This document shows positions 56,501 through 64,000 of a DNA stretch of 64,000 nt, in pieces. A program made the position numbers and the translations under genes. Origin of the DNA: Mermis nigrescens (lineage: Eukaryota > Nematoda > Enoplea > Mermithida > Mermithidae); NCBI GenBank assembly GCA_036768485.1, contig JAVLUZ010000151.1, positions 1,931,330 through 1,995,329 on the forward strand, given 5' to 3'. The notes under the pieces are model-generated. The model had not been told where the DNA came from, made no database searches, and saw nothing but the letters and a program-made list of their open reading frames with translations. The number at the start of each line of letters is the position of its first letter. Within the stretch, counting starts at the first letter, position 1.

Positions 56501-57002
56501 CTCTAAGCTGTATTTTCCGAGAGAAATTAAAGTATATGCCTAAAGATATACATTTTTGTTTTTTAATTAATGCATTACAAACTCGTGACCGATTAAGTCG
56601 ATGGAGAAATATTATACGTCTTCTTGTAAGTATTGTTTATTTATTGGGAGGAATTTTACTTAAACAAATGTTCATGCCTTATTAGATTGCGAACGTCTTC
56701 AAATGTTTCGGCAAAAATTTTCTGGTGTTTTGATGCGAAATAATTTACAAGTTTGTGTAGAAAATAAAGTTTTTCGGTATATCATTTCAGATAATTTATT
56801 AGAAAAATGTTTAAATATCCTTATACCATTAGCGCATACTTGTATTTGGGTGACAAGAAATGATTTAGAAAAGAATTACAAATTAGTTGATATTTGGGGA
56901 TATTTTGTTACAATAATAAAGAATCATTTTCACTGATGGAAAGGCATTCATCGTAATGATATTACTGCTAAAATTAAAGATCTGTTGCTCAATGAAATTT
57001 AA
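53560..57002 (+). pseudogene. LINE ORF2, copy 2: endonuclease, reverse transcriptase, zinc motif
   Basis: Endonuclease landmarks lie at 53620-54260 (LNVGGFKNRRQ, VLQETHFYN, SLSRIDRIYCTDYM). RT blocks, in order: GKSPGSDGLAAIFY (54968), LSNWRPITLLNVDYKIFTK (about 55150), LILSVDQKSAFE (55350, motif A damaged), IRQGCPLSPTLYVL (about 55545), and SNYADDTNFIL (55661, catalytic). The C-terminal DRLSRWRN and LDCERLQMFRQKF region ends in LNEI at the stop 57000. GK.PG.DG, NWRPI.LLN.DYK and the zinc C-terminus fit the L1/Tx1 group. Many frameshifts. Confidence 0.8.
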
Positions 57003-57171
57003 AAAATGCTATTTAGTGACTATTTTGTGCTTTTACTAACCCTTGCTGCGTTCATTGTATTACTGTATATTATTTTTGTTCGTAAGGTTTATTAATTTTT
57101 ATACTAACCCCTCTTATCTTTATTGTTAAGCGCCCTTTCTCTTCATGGCGCGAACCGGTTTTCTCTAATTA

Positions 57172-57192
57172 AAAAAACACACACACACATGC

Positions 57193-57227
<35 letters not shown>

Positions 57228-57235
57228 CACAAACA
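57172..57235. repeat. (CA)n tail of LINE copy 2
   Basis: CA repeat with AAAC and ATGC variants directly after the LINE 3' UTR. Confidence 0.85.
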
Positions 57236-57257
57236 CCTTCCAGAATTTTGGTGCTAT

Positions 57258-59209
57258 TGTAAACGTAGCAGAAGACTCTACATTCACTTGCTTACTTACA
57301 CCCTAGCTTAAGCTCACGCGCTCGCACAACCGGCGACTCGGGGGTAAGTGGCCCGGCCTATCAAGATAGCCCGGCCCTCTACGCACGCACCTAGTAAAAC
57401 TTACTTACTTAACCCCTTTTGAGAATAAGTACCTAAATAATGTAAGTTCCCCGGAAACCTAATTGAGGGCTCAAAAAGATTATTATTTAACTTGTTTTGG
57501 GACCGAATTCCGGTGCTTGAAAATATTGAAGGTTCCTGAAGTATAGTGTAGCACAAGGACAGAATTCAACAGCACAGAAATTCATCCGAGCCCACAATCG
57601 TTAATTAAATAATTAATTTTTACAATATTTTTGGACAGAAAATTATGAAGCAATAAAAAACGCGACAGCATGAAGATGCATGCTGCTGACTGTCGTGTTA
57701 CGCTAATCGGTTAAAATAAACAATGTAATTACGAGGGCACGTAGCCCGCCAACGGCATACAACAAATGCCGTTAAGGCACACAAATAAAATAGCAAATGC
57801 GTAGGGGCAAAAAGAGCCTGCCCTCTACGCGACGAAACTACGAGATCTCCCTGCAGCCACGCAGGGGAAAAACAAGGGAGACTACGTTCGGAAAAACACG
57901 TTGCGTGGAAAAGAAAACAGGCACAGCGTTGAAGCTGGTGAAAAACTGGGAAGCTCAATGTAAAAGAAAAATCTTAAAGTGCATCGTAATTGTCAAAACT
58001 GAGCTCACATGCAGTTTTATACGAGATGAAAAAGAGGCGTATCAAACGCAGACAAAGAAATGCGGAATGGATCTATGAGAATAACAATAGGCCTATGAGC
58101 AAAGCTTATGGTAAAGAATGTACAAACGGAATAGGCACAAATATGAGACACACACATATAGAGTTTTAACACACGTATGATATGATAGCACACATACCAA
58201 TTCGTACTCATGTCGCATTAAGCCCGAGTGCCCATTTTCCTATCCCGGATTTTTATTGAAAATATGTGTGGGAAAGGAAATGAAGATATGATAATTTTAA
58301 GAGGGAAGGTGGTCCCGGGCGACACACTATAGCGTTGCGCTTAGTGGTCGCGTATGTGCAAATGGAAATTAAGCACAAAATTGAGCATTTGGGTCAAACA
58401 GTCATTGGAATGTAGGTACAACATAGCACAAACGAATGGAATTTCGCATTGAACCAACATGGCGAAAACGGGGTGTAGAGCCATCTCTACACTCCCCGGA
58501 TATCGAGAAAAATTTGCCCGCAGTGCAAATTTTTACGCGCAAAAACGTTTGTGCGCAAACTTTTTGCACAAATACGGCCATGGCGTAGAGTCGGGCGATT
58601 ATCGATTCGTGTCAGCCGATCGCTGCGGGATGCTGACACATTTTTATGCATAAAACGTATGCATGAAAATGTACAAGATGACGTATGGCTGCGTCAAACA
58701 ATTGAGCAGCAAGAGACAAAATAACGGTGCGTCAACAATGCATTGATAATGTGGTTTTGTGCAACGTACGGAATTGACTGTTTGCCCGGGACCCGGAGAA
58801 TTTTGATTGAAAAAATAATTTATGATAGGAGGGCAGGTCACTCGGCTTAATTAGTATTGAGTATGAAAGGCTCAAATTATGGACAAATTGAGAACACATT
58901 TGGACAAGGACAATAAATGAATCAAAAGACAGACAAATACAGTGAAATAACAAATATGTTTTGGGAAAAATCAGAAAAGTATACATCATAATAAAAATAT
59001 ACATGGAAAATAATTAATAACGGAGATATGTAAAAAGATTGTAAGAAAAAAGAATGGAGAGAAAAATTTGGGAAGTGGCTGCAGGAAAATTAACTAGTAA
59101 GAGAAAAATTATGGAAAAACAATTAAACAAAATAAACAAAAAATAAATACACTGCTGGCAGTTGGTACGCCATCCTGGCACAGCAAAATCAAAATGATGA
59201 GCAAATACT
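57258..59209 (-). repeat. Probable 3' LTR / noncoding 3' end of the minus-strand LTR element
   Basis: At 57256-57258 a MITE A fragment (..TTTTGGTGCT) stops abruptly and TGTAAACG begins, which on the minus strand reads ..CGTTTACA, a plausible LTR end. An LTR start could be TGTGCCAGG on the minus strand at 59182, but no purine tract precedes it, so that border is unresolved. A minus-strand AATAAA lies at 58252-58257. No protein-like frame exists here. Confidence 0.35.
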
Positions 59210-59770
59210 TCAAGTGCGGCAATCTGGTTGATCGTGAGGCAATGATGACTGAGCGGTATGACGACTGTCAGTTATGCGCAAAAAATTTGGCATAATGTGC
59301 GATGTAGAATGAGCGCAGTTGTTTCCTTGCGACGGAATAGGTGTAAAATGCGGCGCGGCAATATGCTGCTGGACAGGATAATAATCCTGTGATTGCGTAA
59401 CCAAAACACGTGGCACAGATACACTCATCAGGGCTGCACAATGCGGCGCAGCGGAATTGCGACGACGATGATTGTCTAAATGCGACGGACGTGGAATACT
59501 ACGGCCCGAAGCAGACGGTTGGGCTGATGGTTGAGCAGAAGTTTGCGAAGCCGCTCGCTTGGCTTTGGCGGCACGGCGTAACTGACGACTACATTTGACA
59601 CCATTATAATGATGCTGACGCAACGTAAGACGTTCAGTAGAATGCGACAAAACGTTCGGCTGACAAACCGTAGATGTAATAGCAAAATTGGTAGTACGGC
59701 AAATATGGTACGATTGTGGCGTTTCCTCAATAGCCTGCGTAGACCTACGTTTGTGTCGCTCTTGCTCCAT
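59210..59770 (-). CDS. Basic Ser/Gln/His-rich ORF of the LTR element
   Basis: A 186-codon clean frame in the same frame as the integrase. It is rich in Arg/Lys at the start (MEQERHKRRSTQ), has a basic run (QLRRAAKAKRAAS), then Ser/Gln/Pro and His-rich low complexity. A few Cys/His could form a zinc site, but no pattern is convincing. Its place before the 3' end suggests an accessory ORF or the end of a longer protein. I do not recognise it. Confidence 0.4.
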   Translation of the reverse strand: MEQERHKRRSTQAIEETPQSYHICRTTNFAITSTVCQPNVLSHSTERLTLRQHHYNGVKCSRQLRRAAKAKRAASQTSAQPSAQPSASGRSIPRPSHLDNHRRRNSAAPHCAALMSVSVPRVLVTQSQDYYPVQQHIAAPHFTPIPSQGNNCAHSTSHIMPNFLRITDSRHTAQSSLPHDQPDCRT

Positions 59771-59931
59771 GCAATGACGACGTAAAGCAATTTGACCTTC
59801 AATAGATAAATTGACAGTGCATTGATGCGTGTTTAGAGGCGGCTCTTCTGTTTAAGTCGCAGACGCGTCGCAGTTGCTTTGTCAATTGCAAATTTCTTCT
59901 AACGCGCCTGGAAGAGTTACTTCCAAGAAAC

Positions 59932-61662
59932 CTAGATTTGTTGACGTGCGGCATAGCATGGAAAAACCAGTGGACAGCTGATTGGCGGATCTGTGCGCGG
60001 TCGAATTAACTGAATTTGCTTATGCGCTGTGTATAAGTCCGTAGTTGTCTCAATAATTTCAGGAAACTCGACAAAAACTTCTCTTGGAAACGGATTGAGA
60101 AGTCTTTCCACAAAAATTGATCTAAGCATTTGTCGAAGTTGTTCAACCATGCGCCAAGCGATTCAATGTTCTCAATACCAGAATTGGAATCTTAAAAACC
60201 GATTGTCGAGAAATTGAAGAAGCATTGGCGCGGACATGAAAGTTGTAGATTGAAAAGGCGGAATGAAACAGAAAGTTGACTTGAATTCTTCGAAAAATTC
60301 GTTCATTGAACTGAAAATATCAGCCAGTGGAAAAAATGCCAATGGAATTCTGTAGTTAGCTCAATGCTCGACTTGAGGCGGTTCTAGCAACCTTGGATGA
60401 TTAGCTACGAACTCTAAATCAACTTCATAGACCATTGAGCCGGTCGTAACGTAGAATCGAGTTAGACAAAAAGTTGAATCGTTGTAGAAAGGACGCAGAT
60501 GTTGCGTGAATTTGCTGAGAAATGGAATCGGCAAAGCCGGTCGAATTTCTATTGACATATTTTGTGCAGCTTGCTGACCGGTTAGCACAACTCGAGGCAA
60601 CGATTGTTGCTCGTCGGCTTGATATACATTGTTGAACCAAGTCGAAATACGTTTGATATGCTTGTTTTTGAACGCGATTAGAGTTTTGATCAACGGATTA
60701 GCAAATTCTTGTCCCAAAATGTTGACAAGATGAGCTCTGAAGTCTTAAGTGTACATCCGATAGGCATGTTCAGCTGCCTGGCTCACAATGAAATCTCGTT
60801 TTTGGGCATATTTTTGCGCTTGTTGCTGGTTAAGCAACAGTGGCGCGCGTTCCTTATTTTCTTTGCGATATTTTTCCACGACCTCTAAATCTTTGAAAAA
60901 TCTTTTGTGGACAGCTTGAGCGAATTCATCTTCCATTTTTCGGATATGATCGCTTTTTTCTTTCATTTTGCCTTCTGGTATGATCAGATATTTGTAACAG
61001 CAAGTTGGCTGATCTTGCATCACCATTTCTTCTTCAGCTGTGATTGCTGGCTGAGATGTTTGCGGTGGCTCCGCTACATCTGCAATTGGACTTCCGGATT
61101 CTTTGTCGACAACTTTGAAGACTTCTTCATCATAATCAAGAGCTTCTTCCTCATTTTTGTAGACTTTATCAGGATATTTCAGCTCTGTATCTGGCCGTGA
61201 GATGGAAGTTGGCGCACTTGTGCGCTGATCATTGTTGGTAGACGGAGGTGCAGAGACAAAAGGAGTTTGAGACGAAGATGCAGTTGATTCTTGCGACGCT
61301 TCTGGTGCTAACGTGATAGCTGGTTGCACCATTTTGATGTCTGATTTGTTATCATCTTCTTCATATTCCTCTGCGCTCTCATCGAAGCTAGAGTTAGAAT
61401 GTCTTTAGTTGCATTTTCCTTTTTTGAATTCTTCAGCCTTTTCTTTCTTTTTCTGTTCGGCAATATCTCTGTGTTTGATTCTTTTGGCGAGCTCTGCTTT
61501 AGATTTAGCAGGCATTGAGCCGGCTTGAGCCAAAGGCATATCAAATTTTCGATCCTTTTCGACTTTTTGATTTCCAGACAGTTCATCTCTGGCAAATTGC
61601 TCTCTATTGGTCGGAGCCGTTAGAGCAATATATGAGCAATCAACTGCATGACGCACTATCAA
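59932..61662 (-). pseudogene. Unrecognised long protein downstream of the exonuclease
   Basis: One frame runs from 61662 to 59932, broken by TAA at 61405 and 60745 and TGA at 60361, 60172 and 60163. The N-terminal third is charged and helical (KSKAELAKRIKHRD, EKKKEKAEEF), the middle is acidic and Ser/Thr/Pro-rich with a coiled-coil-like stretch (KRFFKDLEVVEKYRKENKER), and the C-terminal part looks globular (NPLIKTLIAFKNKHIKRIS, LRPFYNDSTFCLTRFYVTTG, FVEFPEIIETTTDLYTAHK). It follows the exonuclease in a different frame. No family is recognised; a structural or nucleic-acid-associated product of the element is a guess. Confidence 0.45.
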
Positions 61663-61748
61663 AAGATACAGATCCAGAGCACCGAGTGGATCAGTGATTA
61701 GATATCAAACCATCCAATCTGGCAATGGAGTTTGGTTTCAAGCTTGAC

Positions 61749-62624
61749 CTACTGCCGTTCTGACTGACTGACGAATTTGGAGATTGAACATATACTGTAA
61801 AAGCGTTTAAAGACGATGATTTCCTGTGTGGTTGCCACAGCTCTGGTGAAATTATTGGCGAGCGGAAGAGTATCAATTATGTGAGCCTCGAACACGTTGC
61901 ATTTGAATAACTTGCGGTGCCTCTGACGCCGACGGCAATTTAGCTGATAGTGCTCCCAAGCAAAAAGGTGAGTCGCATACACATGAAAATATGCTATGTG
62001 ATCGTTATCTGATCTGTGGCAAGCTAAGGCAACATCGGATAGTCAAATGGTGAGCAACTCATGTAGGCCAAAAGGCGGAAGTGGGAACTGTGCAATGTCC
62101 CATACAAAAAGTTGACCGCGAACTGTCGCGATTTGAATGAAACGGACAAACGGACCATTTGAATCGTGATGCGTTGCACTTATGGCCCAATACTGATCAT
62201 CCCATTGGGAATATGGCATGTAAACGCGATCATTAACAAACTCTGAGTCGAAGCCAAAAAGAAAACGACCATTTAAGGCATTCATTGGCGCAAGAATAGC
62301 GACGATGGCCGCGTATGACTCTGCGGGCAAATCTATGAAAACTACACAGATATCGCTGGCTGGGACATATGGCGCAGTCAGTGGCGCTCTGCCAAAATGC
62401 TCAAAATACCAATGACGCTGAGCCATGATACGACGATAATGCTGAGGTTCAGCACGTAGGCTTACAGGTGCTATATTGGCAATGAAGCCGGCACGCCCAA
62501 CAAATGGAGACTCTTGACCCGTAGGTCCTGAGCGCAGCTGCAAGCATGCAGCTGCCGCATGCAAGGCTATGAGGAATTCTAAGACATTGGACGGGGTGTC
62601 TGCAATTGAACTCTGGATGGCCAA
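61749..62624 (-). pseudogene. DEDD-type 3'-5' exonuclease-like ORF of an LTR element
   Basis: One frame of about 290 codons with a single TGA (62043-62045). Residues from about 62290 downward read GRFLFGFDSEFVNDR (motif I, Asp and Glu), then GPFVRFIQIATVRGQLFVWDI, the strand pattern after motif I in DnaQ/WRN-type exonucleases. After the stop, ALACHRSDNDHIAYFH and FEAHIIDTLPLAN could hold motif II; motif III is not clear. The ORF overlaps the integrase end by 46 nt in another frame. Such enzymes trim 3' ends of DNA or RNA; what it would do for a retroelement is unknown. Confidence 0.55.
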
Positions 62625-64000
62625 GTTTTCTGATGGTTTGTTTTACATAATTGGGTAAAATAGGGTTCTGAAAAAGGGTAAACGTTATTTAGGGGAAGCG
62701 CATGATTGGTTTTAGACATAATGAGTAAACGGGCAGGAACGCATTCCTTTTTATGGCGTTTGCTAGCTGGTAATTCAGAAAAATCTATGACTATCCCAGG
62801 GCAAACGGGACAATGTGTGACCTGAACTAGTACAATATCACCTGGAATATATGCGCGTTTCTCCGAAATTAAATTGGAAAACGGCAATTTTGGCGATTGC
62901 AATGACCTATTTTGATTAACTAAGTGAGTCATGAGTGGATTGTGAATATAGACAATCCGAGCTGTTTCAGAAGTTGGCAATTCGGTGATACGATATGGAC
63001 CCACTTGCTTAGGAGCAAGTTTGCCTTGGTTTGACGGAATAACAGCTTTGTTATTCAGATAAACAATATCGTTAACCGAAAAGGTTGTTTCGGAAACATT
63101 TTTATCATATTGTCACTTTTGATGCATAAGCGCTTTCGCTCAATTAGTGGCTGCAGCCTCATGTAAGTCACGTAGGGAGTGAACTAGGCTGGCTAAGTAC
63201 GTTTCAACTTGGTTAGGCGATTCCGGGTCAAGGGTTAAATCATTCAAGATTTGAATATCTAATGGAAAAGATGGCTCTCGACCGTGAAGTAAGACAAATG
63301 GCGATCAATTTGTTGAGGCTTGAGGCGTTGCTCGATAGGCAAGCAACGCAAATGGGAGATACTGTTCCCAATCATATTGGTCAGGAGCACTTAGCTTTGA
63401 TAAACAGTCAATCAACGTTTGATTATAACGCTCAACTAGACCATCACATTGGGGATGGTACGGTGTTGTAAAAATATTCTGAATATGCAAGATTTTGCAT
63501 ATTTCAGAGACTAACATTGATGTAAAATTAGATCCTTGATCTGTCAAAAAACGTCTAGGCACACCGTGTCTAGGTATGATTTCTTGAAGCAAAAGATTTG
63601 CAATCATAGTAGATTTTATGTCCAAAACAGGAAATGCTTCTACATATTTCGTGAAATAGTCCATGAAAACTACATTTTGGTCATTTCCAGAGATAGATTT
63701 TGGCATGTGAAGACAGTCACATGCGATGAGATCAAAAGGAGCATTAACTTCAATCGGTTTTGGTTTTAGGGGTACTAATGCTGGGATTGACGAAATCTTT
63801 CGTTGCAGACATGTATGGCAATTTTTACACCATGCAATGACATTGTTTTCCATTCTTGGCCACCAATATCTCATGTGGATATTAGGCAAAATTTTTCGGG
63901 CTGAGAAATGAGCACCAAAAATTGAATCATGAAATTTGGATAGGACAAAACGACGTAGAGATTTAGGTATGACGAGCTGATAGATGACTTGGGGGCTACG
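62579..64000 (-). pseudogene. pol: LTR-element Pol polyprotein, integrase region
   Basis: Open to the window edge. The HHCC zinc domain reads KFHDSIFGAHFS, then WCKNCHTCLQRK. The core has the catalytic triad: LIACDCLHM (Asp), FLTDQGSNFTS (Asp) and GLVERYNQTL (Glu). After a TGA at 63305 the same frame continues through TGA at 63140 and 63113, and a GPY/F-type C-terminal domain (VGPYRITELP) follows to 62579. The HHCC-DDE-GPY/F order is that of Gypsy (Ty3-like) integrases. Reverse transcriptase and RNase H should lie beyond the window. The catalytic core itself is unbroken. Confidence 0.85.

Larger units (their letters stand above)
52034..57235 (+). mobile_element. LINE copy 2, full-length but decayed
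   Basis: It matches copy 1 from the 5' leader (GGTTTTGACTATTGC) through the 3' UTR (GCGCGAACCGG) to a CA-repeat tail (57172-57235), and keeps the 900-bp RT segment missing from copy 1. The 5' flank is MITE A; the 3' flank is a short piece of MITE A end (CCAGAATTTTGGTGCT, 57240-57255), which may be a target-site duplication or MITE remnant. It has more stops than copy 1. Confidence 0.8.

Overview
The window looks like a gene-poor, repeat-dense, AT-rich stretch of an invertebrate animal nuclear genome. The signs are a decayed Polinton/Maverick, non-LTR elements of L1/Tx1 type, LTR elements, hAT-like MITEs, minisatellites and a diverged satellite. No host gene, rRNA or convincing tRNA gene is visible. 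The species cannot be fixed from the sequence; a nematode or another non-vertebrate metazoan would fit.

Layout. 1-3.4 kb: 3' end of an LTR element with a secreted, cysteine-rich envelope-like ORF, then an ORF that joins a membrane segment to a retropepsin protease, then the 3' LTR. 3.4-10.4 kb: noncoding DNA with a SINE-like copy, MITEs, and a foldback element built of 15-bp palindromic repeats that sits inside one MITE and carries a hAT-like MITE. 10.4-20.8 kb: a degenerate Polinton (PolB N-terminus on the minus strand; integrase, packaging ATPase, capsid genes and protease on the plus strand), with one undamaged small membrane-protein ORF beside its right end. 20.8-24.0 kb: noncoding, with a perfect 30-bp hairpin. 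24.0-33.7 kb: a 9.6-kb noncoding foldback with arms over 4 kb whose outermost 10 bp are identical to the left end of the Polinton. 33.7-47.3 kb: noncoding, with MITEs, a smaller foldback and a satellite of about 175 bp. 47.3-57.2 kb: two copies of one LINE whose ORF1 carries a NADAR (YbiA-like) domain, followed by an endonuclease/reverse transcriptase ORF. 57.2-64 kb: the minus-strand 3' half of another LTR element with integrase, a DEDD-type exonuclease ORF and unrecognised ORFs.

How parts fit together. The Polinton and the giant foldback share terminal sequence, a palindromic CTATGTTATAACATAG-type motif and minisatellites with an AGTTTGGAA core, so the foldback is best read as a non-autonomous relative. 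Several Polinton genes have a CTATAAATACT-type box 30-45 nt before their start codon, which suggests a virus-like set of gene promoters. The strongest candidates for something not described before are the LINE-encoded NADAR domain, the retropepsin on the cytoplasmic side of an envelope-type membrane anchor, the exonuclease behind an LTR-element integrase, and the giant Polinton-derived foldback. All readings are by eye. No database search was run.
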